A stretch of DNA of 64,000 nt from Cavenderia fasciculata (GCF_000203815.1 NW_004457723.1:496001-560000); one strand, 5' to 3'. Positions 27,746 through 39,518 are shown, counted from the stretch's first letter. Numbers and translations are program-made. The notes: generated by a model from the sequence alone, not told the origin.

Positions 27746-27943
27746 GATACATGATCAACGTCCATACAACATGTATCATAGACATGGACAAACCCCCAAA
27801 ACAAATTAACTTTAATTCTTCTTGAGATAATCTTTATTTCTTGCGGGTCAATTAAAAAGTAAAATTAATAAAACTTTGTAACTTCTGAGTACTACTCTTC
27901 CCGATAGGAGAGAACAGGAAAAGAATTACTTTAAAAAAAAAAA
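27746..27943 (+). mobile_element. 3' end of a poly(A)-tailed retroposon, copy 1
   Basis: About 190 bases ending in A11 are nearly identical to 59938-60140, starting at GAT..ATGATCAACGTCCATA and ending AGAGAACAGGAAAAGAATTACTTT-poly(A). Both copies lie on the 5' side of a minus-strand tRNA gene and point their poly(A) away from it. This fits the tRNA-targeting non-LTR retrotransposons (TRE/NGTRE type) of dictyostelids, strongly 5'-truncated. The family assignment is inference. Confidence 0.6.
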
Positions 27944-28348
27944 CCTAGGAGCCACCACCTGAATGTGCAATTCGACTTTGACGATGACGATCGCAACTAC
28001 TCTCTCGACCCAAACGAAGCAGCAATCGTTACCAAACGATTCAAAACTATAATCTATCTTGAATACCTGAAACTAATCCAAAACTGCAAGTCGATTCTAG
28101 CTAAATGTCAACCTGATCGATGGTCGGTCACTAATCTCGAACTGATCGCAAACTTTAGTAAATTCTCTCTCATTTGGGGCAAACTAGCTTCACCCTATCG
28201 CATTCCCTCCTTCCTAACTAAAACTAACCACTATCTAACAACTACTCCAAATTAAACAATAATAATTAAATCATTAATTTAAAAATAAACAATATGACTT
28301 CAGCGGTGATGAAGAGGTCAAAGATTTTATTAAAAAAAAAAAAAAAAA
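27944..28348 (+). mobile_element. Second poly(A)-ended segment with a short open frame, possible LINE 3' end
   Basis: This block starts abruptly after the previous poly(A) and has an open frame to 28255, with no initiating ATG needed. It ends in about 20 A residues (28330-28348). The frame (DFDDDDRNYSLDPNEAAIV, then KFSLIWGKLASPYR) uses more G/C-rich codons than host genes. A reasonable reading is the C-terminus of a retrotransposon ORF2 followed by its 3' UTR and tail, but no reverse-transcriptase motif is visible in what remains. Confidence 0.45.
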
Positions 28349-28428
28349 ATACCCCCTCGCGCCTATACATAAGACGACAGTGATGAAGTTCGTCTCAGAA
28401 TTTTTAAAAAAAAAAAAAAAAAAAAATA
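28349..28428 (+). mobile_element. Third short poly(A)-ended segment
   Basis: About 58 bases (TACCCCCTCGCGCCTATACA...) lead into a run of about 21 A residues. It shares a GTGATGAAG...poly(A) ending with the preceding segment, so it is probably another 3' tail of the same or a related retroposon. Confidence 0.4.
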
Positions 28429-28443
28429 CCCCATTTTATCGAT

Positions 28444-28508
28444 TAGCCAATCGCTCTTCCAACTGAGCTAAACATCCACGCAAATTTGATGTCAAAAATA
28501 GTTTTTTG
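28444..28508 (-). pseudogene. Truncated tRNA-Arg copy (5' half)
   Basis: Identical to 27430-27494: the D arm and 5' anticodon strand plus upstream flank, without the T arm or 3' acceptor strand. It cannot form a tRNA. It marks the far side of the poly(A)-ended insertions. Confidence 0.8.
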
Positions 28509-28926
28509 TTGATTGGCTTTTATACCTTTGACCGAGGTAGTTGTAATGTCTATCGATTCGATTGCATTAAATATCGATTTTCTAATAAACCATGTCTTAA
28601 AGTAAACTGGTTATCTACACTCCACAAATCGTTCAAAAGAGAAAAGAAAAAGAAGAGAGAAAAAAAAAAAATCTTTTAAATAGTTAATTAATAATGTGTT
28701 TGTTGGTTTTTATAATAATAAATATACAGTTTTTTTAATTTAAAAAGAGTATTATCGAATCAATATATGGGTATTGACAATGCAGTTTTGGTTTACTACA
28801 ATCAATTAATTGTTATAGTTATTTTATAGAATTTAATTGTTTTTAAACTACGTTTTAAACTTTATTTTTTTTGAATTTTAAGTTCTTTTGATGAAGGTGA
28901 AGAGGTAATGATCAAAGAGTATACTA
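28509..28926. other. Intergenic A/T-rich region
   Basis: Nothing recognisable apart from A and T tracts. Confidence 0.55.
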
Positions 28927-29462
28927 TCATGTAGAATGTTGGAGATTAAAGTCTAAAAAAGGTTCAGAATGTTTATTGACACCTTCAAGCTCCAACCACT
29001 CCAATCTATCTCTTTCCTTTTCTTCGTATACAGACGAGTCAGCATTCAAAACATAATCGTCAGGTTAGTATTTCATCAGATTGTCATCGGCTGCGGTTGA
29101 TGACGGCCAACTGTTGTGCATTTAATAGGTCTTTGTAGGCATTGGCGGTGGCACTAGAGTTGAAACAGGCGCAAATCAGAACGACGTTGTCCAACGTGTA
29201 TCCAAGCAGCGGATTGAGCCTCTCGATGGAGATTACGAGAGGATCGCCTGTTTTGGTAGACATATACCAGAATAGTAGCAGCGACCCTTTTGTTTGTACC
29301 AAAGAACTTTTAAAAAGCCAAGAGAGATATCATACTGTAACACTACTTTACGAGACTCCAATCCATTGCGATCATCGTTGGAGCTTTTTGAGCTTGTTCT
29401 TAGCAACGATAAGAAATAATGAAGTGAATACCTTTAGTTTGGTAGTGTCGAGTTTTGGTCCA
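28927..29462 (-). pseudogene. Broken HNH-endonuclease-like gene
   Basis: On the minus strand, adjoining frames together show the layout of an HNH-type nuclease domain. KGRCYYSG (first zinc/cysteine part) is followed by SIERLNPLLGYTLDNVVLIC and then FNSS. In this family the pattern is RCxYSGxP...SIDRxxxxxGYTxxNVxLIC. Upstream sequence (GLESRKVVLQYD) and a downstream tail (DRLEWLELEG) also look coding. The frame is broken in about two places, with no intron signals that would bridge them, and no clear start codon is found. It is therefore probably a pseudogene, or a gene with sequence errors. Confidence 0.5.
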
Positions 29463-30061
29463 TAGATAGCAAGGTATTTATATATAAATAAATTTGATAT
29501 AGTTTATATTATATTAAATTGTTACATTTTGTATTGTTGTTGTAGTTGTAGTTGTTTTTTTTTTTTGAGATCAAACCAATCAATCAATCAATCACATTTC
29601 AGCCGATCAACTAGTTTCTATGATTCAATCTTTTCTCTTTATCTATTATTATTATTTATTTTAACTTACAATTAAAAAGAGTAAATCTCTTTTTCATTAT
29701 GTTTATTTTGGTCGCACACTCCAAAGGAAATGGAATGGAAATAGATTATCACAGTTTAACTAGTTATAATACTGTGAAAGCGCATAGACCAAAAGAGAAA
29801 AAAAAAAGGTAAAAAGTATTAAAATTAATTAAATAAAAAAAAAAAAAGACACTTGCTCTTTTAAGATATCACATCCACATACAACATCCACATACGATAT
29901 TGATATATTTATATAGAATGAAAATAAAATGGTTGATTATTAGTGATAAATAAATGGTTTGTTTTGAGAGGGAGAGATGTCTCTCCTCTGTCTCTATGTA
30001 TTTATAGGGGGTTACTTATCAATGAAAAAAAATGTACAACGTTGTTTGTTTTATATATGAC
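29463..30061. other. Intergenic A/T-rich region
   Basis: No gene or RNA is recognised. Confidence 0.6.
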
Positions 30062-30919
30062 TTATTTTGTGATTGATTTTCTCTTTGTAGAGAATTGAGT
30101 ACCTTCAGTCATTGCCTTGCCACTACCAACGACACCAACTCTTCCATTTAAATTATCGGGAGTAGAAAAGATGCTACCCTTTTTGAGGCCACGATCGGTG
30201 AGAGTCTTTCCAGACTTTTTGTTTTCATTGACAAAGTCTTGCCATTTTTGCTTTTGTTGACGATTCTCCTCGTCTATACGATAGACACGATTCGCCGACT
30301 TTATAGAATGTTGTTTCTTGAGTTTTAGTTTCTTGGTCTCTTCTGAATCGTCGACATTGATACGAAGATGTTTTGGGACGGTTGCGTAACCATCCGATGC
30401 AGCATTGACTCGCGTCGACTGATCCTTTACACTCGACCCCAACTTTACACGTGTCAGCGGTCGTATATCTGCAAAACTAAGTGTCTCGCTATTACCATAC
30501 CCATCGTACAATATGACATAGGTTCCATCACTCTTTATATCTGTTATCACTCCTGCATACCATACTCCATCAACTGCATATTTTCCTTCACATCTTGATC
30601 CTATAGCTAATATTGAAGAACCAGAAGAAGAAGAATTATTTAATATTTGTTGTTGTTGTTGTTGTTGTTGTAATATTTGTTTTTGGTTTATAATATTTTG
30701 ATCTAAAGGAGGAGAGGTAAATGATGATATAGTTGTAGTAGATGCCGTTTGTAAATTTACTATTTGATCTGAAGCTACCTTGATCACATTGATTAGATCT
30801 GCTTTTAGACTATGTAATTCTTCATTTTGTGGATCTTCTTCAAGTAACAACTCTAATTCTTGTAGTTCTTGTTTATCAGATTCTAGTTTAATCTTTAGTT
30901 CTTCGATATTTGTACTCAT
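30062..30919 (-). CDS. smndc1: Tudor-domain splicing factor SPF30/SMNDC1
   Basis: Single exon, 285 residues, starting at the ATG at 30919. The N-terminal 60 residues are a coiled coil (MSTNIEELKIKLESDKQELQ...). A Gln-rich spacer leads to a Tudor domain at about 105-160 (AIGSRCEGKYAVDGVWYAGV, DGTYVILYDGYGNSE). The C-terminal part has the SPF30 layout, a basic region with RQQKQKWQDFVN and then KSGKTLTDRGLKKGSIFSTP. By homology it recognises symmetrically dimethylated arginine on Sm proteins and promotes tri-snRNP addition during spliceosome assembly in the nucleus. The length is close to the family norm of about 240, plus the Gln run. Confidence 0.9.
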   Translation of the reverse strand: MSTNIEELKIKLESDKQELQELELLLEEDPQNEELHSLKADLINVIKVASDQIVNLQTASTTTISSFTSPPLDQNIINQKQILQQQQQQQQILNNSSSSGSSILAIGSRCEGKYAVDGVWYAGVITDIKSDGTYVILYDGYGNSETLSFADIRPLTRVKLGSSVKDQSTRVNAASDGYATVPKHLRINVDDSEETKKLKLKKQHSIKSANRVYRIDEENRQQKQKWQDFVNENKKSGKTLTDRGLKKGSIFSTPDNLNGRVGVVGSGKAMTEGTQFSTKRKSITK

Positions 30920-31178
30920 TCTCGATATATAAAATTGAATAAAATATAGAATGAAATGAAAGAAAAGGAAGACAACGATTCAATGTCAAAATAAAAAAAA
31001 AAAAAAAAAAAAAGAATGGGGTTTTACCAGTTTGGTCGACGCGAAATTGAGTGAAAAAAAAAAATCACTTAAAAATCGTCATGTAATTAAAAAAAAAAAG
31101 ATTCTATTCATTTCTCTCTTTTAAAAGAAGGAAGAATAAAGAAGAGGAAGAAGAACAAGTAAAGTTTTGAACAAAGAT

Positions 31179-31218
<40 letters not shown>

Positions 31219-31498
31219 AAGAGATAGATAAATAATTAAAAAAAAGATAAATGAAATCTCAACTTTTGTGAGACCGAGTGTAGAAAAGGAATGTAAGTTT
31301 TTAAAATGTTTGTTTGTTTTGTTGGTGCGTCGTTAGAAGATGACACTTGTCTCTCTCATACTTTTTTTTTTTTTTTAATAATTATACAAAAATTAATTAA
31401 TCATTTCCCCTTCTTCTTCTTCTTCTTCTTCTTCTTCTTCTTCTTCTTCTTCTTCTTCTTCTTCTTCTTCTTCTTCTTCTTCTTCTTCTTCTTTTTAG
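30920..31498. other. Spacer and probable first intron of the RUN/Rubicon-type gene
   Basis: A divergent spacer with an AG run (about 31177-31213) and a 27-copy TTC run (31411-31491) that directly precedes a CTTTTTAG acceptor at 31492-31498. A GTAAGT at 31294 could be the matching donor, but the first coding exon cannot be placed with confidence. Confidence 0.5.
31411..31491 (+). repeat. TTC trinucleotide run, about 27 copies
   Basis: A pure (TTC)n run over about 81 bases serves as the pyrimidine tract of the acceptor that opens the RUN-domain exon. Confidence 0.92.
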
Positions 31499-34216
31499 AT
31501 GCAGAATCAGTTCAAGCTCAAACACTTAGAAAAGAGAGTCAAAGTAAACTTAAAGTAGCAATTAAAGAATGTGTATCATACTACTTTTCAAACAATTCAT
31601 CACCCATTACAAACACCATTCATGAACATTTATTAGGTCCAATTTGTTATCAAATTGAAGCTTTTATTTGTCATAAATTAAAACGTAAAGAAGAAATAAT
31701 ATATTACAATAATTAAAAAAATAATATTTATATTTGTTTTTTTTTTAGAAAATTCTAAAATATGGGAAATCATTCAATTATTACCAAATTTAAAAAAGGA
31801 TTTAAAAAATCCTTTATTGGCAGATAGTAGAGCAGTAGATTGGAAAGAGGAATTTGATTATATTAATAGTTCAAGTGAAGTGACGAGTGATTTGGGTAAA
31901 GCAAGAGCCTGGATTAGAAGATCATTAAATGAATCAATATTGAATCAAGCCATTGAAATATTGACATCGAATCAAGATATCATCAAAACCTATTATCAAG
32001 AAGACTCTATTCTTAGACACAAAGAAGATGCTGATTTGTTTCGTTCCATCTTGGTATCATTGGCAACTCTGCAATTTCAAATAGATTATAATAATAGTAA
32101 ATTGGATCATGTCAACATTGACCCTTCATGTCTATCTCCACTTCATCCTTTTTATTTGGATTTCCAAAGACAACATATAATAGTAAAGGATGATAATGAA
32201 TCTACTACTTCTTCTTCTTCTTCTTCTTCTTCAACAACAGTAGGACCAACAAAAGTTTTGGTAAAGAAAAAAAAAGTTCTAAAATCACTAACAAGAAATA
32301 TTAATTTGGATGGTGAGGATGAATTTGGTCAAGGTGAGGCGGTTGCAGTTGAAGTTCAAGCGGTGCCTGAAAAGAAAACAAAAATCATAAAAAGAATTAC
32401 AAAAATTAAAAAAGTAGTAAAAAAAGTTAAACAAGAAAAAGAAAATGAAGATCAAGAAGAAAAAGAAAAAGAAAAAGAAGAAGAAATCAATCCTCCAATA
32501 GTAGTACAACAACAACAACAAGAAATTAATTTATCTTGTAATGAACAAGAAGAAGAGGAAGAAGAGGAAAAAGTAAAGGAACCAATTGTTCCAATTGATG
32601 ATATTCTTTCAAGTGATGAAGAACATAATCGTATAATGTTAAAAAGATCAATGGAAATTCAAGAACAACAAGGACCAATATTAACATTAATGGAGGAATT
32701 GGCATTATTAGATCCAACAACAGTTAATAGTAGTACTATTAGTAGTAATAGTAGTATTTCTAGTAATTATTATGAAAAATCTTCCGATGATCCTGTTCCC
32801 AATCATCCTCCTCCTCCTACTACAACTACTACTCATAATGTTTCAGATTTTATATTTTCACAAAAACAAGCACAACAACCATGTCATCATTTATCAATAG
32901 AAGAGGAATCAATGGTATTTGACAAGATTGATCAATTTGAACAATTGTTGCAAGAAAAACATCATCTACAAGAAAAGGATGATAATATAAGAATTCATCA
33001 TTCTAGTACGCTGACAGTATCAGTTTCAACAAATGATATTGCTCAACAATTCAACTATAGTCATCATAATAATTCAGCTACCACTTCTTATGTATCAGAT
33101 GATCTAAGTGAAGATATCAATGATATTACTACAATCAATGATTCAATGAATCATGATACTTTGGAATCGTATGATGATTTACTTTTGGATCCAACTATTC
33201 AATTTTTAATTCAAAGTGCAAAAGATTTACCACCTCCATCTTCATCTTCAACTACACCAAATTATGATTCACCACCACAAACTTCTTTATCTTCTTCATC
33301 TTCTTCCATTTCACCTGTAAATATTAATAATAATCAAAATAATCAAAATAATCAAACAAAATCAACTTTTACTTCTTCTAATTCTTCATCTAATATTTCA
33401 TCTCCATCTTCATTTAAATGGGCACCATTAAGAAAAAAAATATTATTTACTATACCTACTCAAGGAACATTGCAAGAACAAAATTATCAATGTTATGGTT
33501 GTGCAAAAGATATATCTGGAATATTTTCATTGTCAAGATATTGTGAATATAGTGGAAAGTATTATTGTTCTGGATGTCATTCTAAAAAGTATTGGTACAT
33601 TCCTGGTAAAATTCTAACCAATTGGGATTTTAAACAATATTATTTGGCCAATTTCTATTATGAATTTTTGGTGGAAATGGAAAAGGAACCAGTTTATGAT
33701 TTGGGTAATGTCAATCCCAAACTGTACAAAAACAATCATCTCTTGCGTATTAGAAATCTTCGTAGACAAATGTTTCATCTCAAGGACTTTTTAATTACTT
33801 GTACAAGAGGTGGACAGGCATTGCTTGAACTTTTGGGTCGTAGTGAGTATTTGGCAAACTCTATCGATTTGTTTTCGCTTGGAGATTTGGTCAATTACAA
33901 ACAACTTTTGGAAACATTAAGACAATTGGTGGCAAAGTGGTTGGATCACGTTGAAAAGTGTGTACTATGTCTTGCCAAGGGATTTGTTTGCGAGTATTGT
34001 GACGATCACACTGCAATCTATCCCTATCACATTTCTACCGTCTCTCAATGCTCCAATTGCAAGAGTTTCCATCACAACAAATGTCAACAACTTGGTAAAC
34101 AATGCCCAAAGTGTCTAAGACTTGCAAAACAAAGAATTTTACAAAACTTTGAAAAGGCTCGTAAACTTGAAAAAGAAAAATTAGAAACTGAAAAAAATAA
34201 TCTTATAATGAATTAA
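31499..34216 (+). CDS. RUN-domain protein with Rubicon-type C-terminal zinc domain (5' end unplaced)
   Basis: The exons 31499-31684 and 31749-34216 are firm; the first exon carrying the ATG is not identified. The junction gives CHKLKQNSKIWEIIQLLPNL. The N-terminal 170 residues are a RUN domain (LKVAIKECVSYYF, GKARAWIRRSLNE). A 420-residue acidic, Gln/Ser-rich linker follows. The last 250 residues are the Rubicon-homology/DEF8-PLEKHM1 zinc region: QCYGCAKDI, YCEYSGKYYCSGCH, IPGKILTNWDFKQY, CVLCLAKGFVCEYC, and SQCSNCKSFHHNKC with CPKC. In animals such proteins bind Rab7 on late endosomes and autophagosomes, so a role in endolysosomal or autophagic traffic is likely. It ends 50 bp from the convergent CLU-LRR gene. 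Confidence 0.85.
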
Positions 34217-34266
34217 TAAATAATAAATAATAAATAATAAATATTTATTTATTTATTAATCTTTTT

Positions 34267-37200
34267 TTAAATATCATTAAAGAATAAATTTAAATTTGGA
34301 TAATTATTTGTTAAATAGGAAATAGTTGAAAAATGTTTTGGATATTGAATATTGATTGATTTTAGGTATGTTAATTTTTGTACAAGTTGAATGAGAGAGG
34401 AATCTGTAAATTTTGGTGAATCCAAATATAAATCTGTAATTGAATCTTGACTGGTAGATAGATTTGAAATCAAATGATCAGTCAATAATGGACAATTCTT
34501 TAAAAATAATTTCTTTAATTTTAATAGTTTAATAACTATTATCATTTAAAGATTGATGATTTTGAAGAGTTAATTTTTTCAATTTCGAAAAATTGTCCAT
34601 TCTTTTTGTTTCAAAATGATTTGAAATAATTCTTAAATGATTTAAATTTTCCAAATTCTTTGATTGTATAGTACAATTTAAATGTTCATTACCTTGTAAA
34701 GTTAAACTTGATAGATTTGGTAGATTTTTAAAAAAATCATTCCAACCATCATAGGGATGATAAACCATTAAGAAAAGTTTAGATAAACCAATCCAACATT
34801 GTAAACCTTGATTGAATTGATTTTTTTCCAAATATTCATTCTTTCCATTGCAATGATATTTAAATGATTGCAAACGATTTAATTTTAAATGATATAATTG
34901 TTGATGATAAAATTCAGAATCTGGATCATTGATTATGATTGAATGTAAATTTGGACATTGAATAGATACCAATTCTAAAATATTTCTTTGACCAAGAGAC
35001 AATGTCAAAGTTTGTAATGATTTTGGAAATGATTTGATTTGATAATATTTTGATGATCCAAGATGTAAACTCTCCATCATATCAAACTTTTCCAATTCCA
35101 ATTCCTCTTGAAATGGTTGATCTGTATAACCATAGGAACCAATAGTTAATCTTTTCAATGTCATTAAAAAGTTATTTATAATCATTGAAATAATTGGTGA
35201 TTTTGAACAAAAATGATTATCAAAATGAATTGATTCCAAGAGTTTAAAATGGTTTAAACCATCTGATGGTTTTGAATGGATTGTCATTTGTTCAAATATT
35301 AATTCTCTAGTTGTTGCTCCAAAATGTTTTAATAAATCTTGATTCTCCAATAATCCAAACAAAGTATCTTGACCAAAAATAAATAATTTTAAAATATTTT
35401 TTGGAGTCTTTATAAAAAGTTCTAATTGTTGTCTTGATCGAATTTGTAAAGTTTTATGATTTGTAGAGAGTGAACAATATTTTTCAAAATGATATTGATA
35501 TAATTTGTTTGCCAATGTAAATGTAAATGGACTTACATCTACATTTTCAAACCAATTGCCAACTTTTTTGAAAAAAGATGGACAAGTATTTTGATTCGAT
35601 ACCAAAAGACAACCAAATAAAAAATTTCCATCTTTTTTATAATCATCCAATAGATTTGGGTATTTGGAAAAGATTTTCTCTAAAATGGGTCCAACCAAGT
35701 TTAGAAAATTTGATTCTTTTGGACTTTGAAATGATTCAATCATTTCATAAAGTTGAGAATATTTATCATTACCATAATAAATCATTTCTATTGTTATTAA
35801 TCTTGATATCAACTCGCTATACAAATCTGTCGAGTCATCAATTAAATTAAATAAATTTAATAAAATGTGAAATGAAACTCTATTTAATTTTCCTTGATTA
35901 TTGTAACGAGTTGAATAAAGTAATGAACCTTCATAGAGTAGAGGTACCAAAGTTTCATTATTAACACAGTTTTTTTGATTAATCAATTGTTTAAAACAAT
36001 CTTGTGCTTTATCATGATTATCTAATAAACTATAAACGGTTGCCAAAGCAATAAGAGCAGATATTGAACCACTATCAAATGATATTGATATTTGAAGATA
36101 GGATCTTGAAGCCAAAAGATGGTCTCTCTCGTTTGAACGTAATTTAAACAACTCCAACTCTACCAATCCCAAAAGATGATAAAGTGAAGCATCTGTAGTA
36201 CTTGATCTTGAAGCCATTTGTAATTTTTCTCGTGATGCCAATAATAAACTAATCTCTTGACTATGATCAGTATTGAATTGATCAATAAATTGATCCAAAT
36301 CCTCGTCCCTGTTTCTTCCAATGTGTGAATAGATTAATTGTGTGGCTTGCATATACAATGCAATACCATTTGAACGATCAATCATATTACTGTGTTTTAA
36401 TACCGGTCTAATTTGTTTAATATCAGTTGTCACAACTCTTACAACCAGACCACTATTATTATTATTTAATGCACAAAAGATACGTGAATCTAAATCCAAT
36501 CCAACCATTGTTGAGAATCTTTCAATAATTCTATTCAATGATATAGATGGTAATAAATCTGTTGATGATTCCAATTCCTTTACGTCTAGACCATGATCTT
36601 GATTATATTTCTCTTGAATCATTTGTTTAATATCTAAAAACCAAAAAGAATTCTTTTTTGATAAAATCCTATTTAGAAATTGAACGGTCGCAAGGATGAC
36701 TGGAGAATCTGATTGGTGATGGATTTTCAATTTACATAATTCTTGTTTGTATGCTTGTTTTAATACACGTGCAACCATTTCACAAAGAATAAGCCCAACA
36801 AGTGTTTGATTCTTTTCATTTTGAATAAATGGATTGGTTATTGAACGTATCCTTCCCAACAAACCAAGATTCATTCCCTTTTTATGTAATTCAATACCCA
36901 AATCACTTGAAAAGTTTAAATAACCTCTAGTCCAATCAGTCTCTAATTGGACAACCATTTCTTTTAAATGATCATTTAATAATCTATCGGTTGCCAATTT
37001 AACCTCTTGTTCATGAATTGATTTATCTACATCTTTACTACTCCATCCACTAAATACATCCGATGATAATGCAATTGAATTTAATTTTAAAAATTCTGGT
37101 CTAAATAATTTATAAAATATTTCTCTCTTTCTAAAATAAAAAAGAAATTAGTAAAGAGTAATTATTTGTTAATATTTTGTATTTTATATTTACTCTTTTA

Positions 37201-38446
37201 AAGGAAATAGAGGAGGAAATAATCTACCAAAATCTAAAGCATAAAATTTAGAATCAATGGTTGATTTATGAATTTCCAAATCACCTGGACCATAAATAAA
37301 TGAAGTATTGACAGCACCAGATATATGACCTTTTAATTTCATATTATCACCAATTATTTTCATCATTTTAGATAATTCATTATCCACATTATTCACTGTT
37401 TTACCTCCATCATTACTACCATAAATAATTGTATTTTTTGTTATTGGTAAAATTGATATTGCAATCCTACAAAAATTAAAATAAACAAATAAATAAATAA
37501 TTTTAATATTTGTTTGAATTATTATTATTCTTTTTTTTTTTTTATCTATTTACAATCTATAACCATAATAATCAATTATACACATTAATGGAAGATGAAT
37601 ATTATTACCAAGATTCTTTAGGTCTACAACATTTTGAAAGAATGTTGATAAACCTCTTAATTCATTTCCAGCAGATTTGGAGGCTGCAATTTCATTTGGC
37701 TTACTACCTCCATAGAGATGAGTTTGACTATCGACCATTGGATCTTGGGTAAACTTAAACATTATGTTTCGATGCATGAACTTTTCTCCTCCTGCCAAAC
37801 CACCCAAGTCTGGCTCGGGTTGAATGGTCTTGTGATCCAATGGTAAATGTTTCTCTTTGATGATGGTCATTCCGATAGATTGAGCAGTCATTGTAAAGTC
37901 ATAAGATAGAAATGTTAACTTTTGGAACTTTTCAATATTTGGACTATCAAACAACAACTTTTGTAATTCCTTGTTCCAATCTCTACCACTTTTTTGTATA
38001 ACTTTAAAGTATTCTTTTAGTAGTAAAGGATATGATGGAGAAGGATGAGAAGAAGGAGAAGGAGGAGATGAAGAGGAAGAGGAAGTTTGTTTATCATCCT
38101 CTTCTTCTATTGTTTCATATGAGGTTGTAGAACTTGATAATGGAGATGATGTGGTCAACGTCGAATTATCATCTCCGAATACCGAATAACTATAACTATT
38201 ACTTGATTGTTGTTGTAGAGGAGATGAAGAAACAATGGTGTCACTTGTACCGTCATTGTCACCAACAATTAGAGAATCGTCATCTTCGTCGTCATAGTCA
38301 TCATCTTCATTATCATTATCACTACTACTAAGTAATGGTTGATATGGGTTATTAGAAGTATGAGTAAAGATTGGTAGAGTTAAAACAAGAGGGGAATAAG
38401 TTACCTTTTGTAACTTTCTTGCTCTATCTGTATCACCTCCCACCAT
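34267..38446 (-). CDS. CLU-domain protein with TPR-like repeats and C-terminal LRRs
   Basis: complement(join(34529..37130,37194..37466,37554..38446)) gives 1255 residues. The N-terminal 180 residues are acidic and Ser-rich. A CLU-type region follows (about 215-470: GGLAGGEKFMHRNIMFKF, YGYRLIAISILPI, IIYGSNDGG, FYALDFGRLFPP, LFRPEFLKL, LSSDVFSGW), colinear with the Rab-CLU protein 9 kb away. About 690-800 are TPR-like (SLYHLLGLVELELFKL, ALATVYSLLDNHDKAQDCF). From about 990 leucine-rich repeats follow. The frame ends at 34529 inside an LRR, and the next frame (34267-34545) continues matching LRRs (LKKLFLKNCPLLTDHLISNL), so a single frame change lies near 34535-34550. It has no GTPase domain. 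Confidence 0.82.
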
Positions 38447-38624
38447 TCTTTGAGCAAATAACAAACTACTCAACTTGACAATACCATTTTATTTTTTCTT
38501 AATATCTACTCTCATTTCAAACCAGCACTTTTTGCTTTCTTTTTTTTTTTTGTTTTCTATATTGATACATATAATTTATTTTATTTGTGCAATTTGGGTT
38601 TGGGGGGATATATAATAATAACAT

Positions 38625-39518
38625 TTAGATCTTGTTGACCTTGTCGATGAAGACATCACGGCTGACTTCAGAGGCATCAGTTCCTTGGATTTCGAGTTGG
38701 ATACCGACCAAAGACTTACGGATAGAGTCCTTGGAAGAGGTGTACAACATCTTCTTCTTGATTGGGGCAACATCTGGACACCAGGCAACAAAGATGATCT
38801 TGTTCTTGTTGGCACCTTCGTCTTCATAGGCAAAATCGATGATAGCATAACGACAGTCCTTCTCTGGTAATTCGGCAATGATGGTGTCGAATGAGGAACC
38901 TGGGGCAAGGGTCTTGTCGACAACGATTTCGGTGGAACCGTCGTTGATCTTGTAGAGGATGGCTTGGAACTTACGACCGAGCTTGAGGTTGTTGAAGGTT
39001 TCGACGCAATCGCCAGCTAATTTGACTCCTGAAGACTAGAAATTTAAAGAGAGATAAAAAGTAAGTAAAACAGTGGTGAGGTTTTTTTTTTTTCCAAAAA
39101 GTAGTATAAAAATATCTCTCACACACGCGCGTTCGTGTGTTTGAGTGAATGCACACACATAAAAACAAGTAGAGAGAGTAAAGTAATAATAGAATAGAAA
39201 AGTCAAAGTAGAATAGAATAGAATAGTCAAACAACAAATATATATAACCGATTGGTGTATAAACCAACTATTATCTATCTGTCTGGTCTTTTGTTCTTTT
39301 GTTTCTACACCATCTATATATATATATATAATATATTTGTTTGTGATTGACTCTAATCATCTGACCAAACCAAATTGACTTGTTTCACTCCTTCTATTAT
39401 TATTATTATCTCTTCTACCATGATGATGAACTCTCTTTTTACTTGTTATGTGTGCAACACTGCACTATAGAGATAGGAGAGAGAAAGAAGTAAAGAGAGA
39501 GAGAGAGAAATTTACCAT
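38625..39518 (-). CDS. cofA: Cofilin (actin-depolymerising factor)
   Basis: complement(join(38625..39035,39516..39518)) gives 137 residues, the same length as Dictyostelium cofilin. Exon 1 encodes only the initiator Met; a 480-base intron follows. The protein starts MSSGVKLAGDC, with the regulatory Ser near the N-terminus. It has FNNLKLGRKFQAILYKI, CRYAIIDFAYEDEG, and the long actin-binding helix IKKKMLYTSSKDSIRKSLVG with IQLEIQGTDASEV. It severs and depolymerises ADP-actin filaments. Codon use is strongly biased to C-ending codons (AAG, ATC, GTC, TCC), as expected for a highly expressed gene, unlike its neighbours. Confidence 0.95.
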
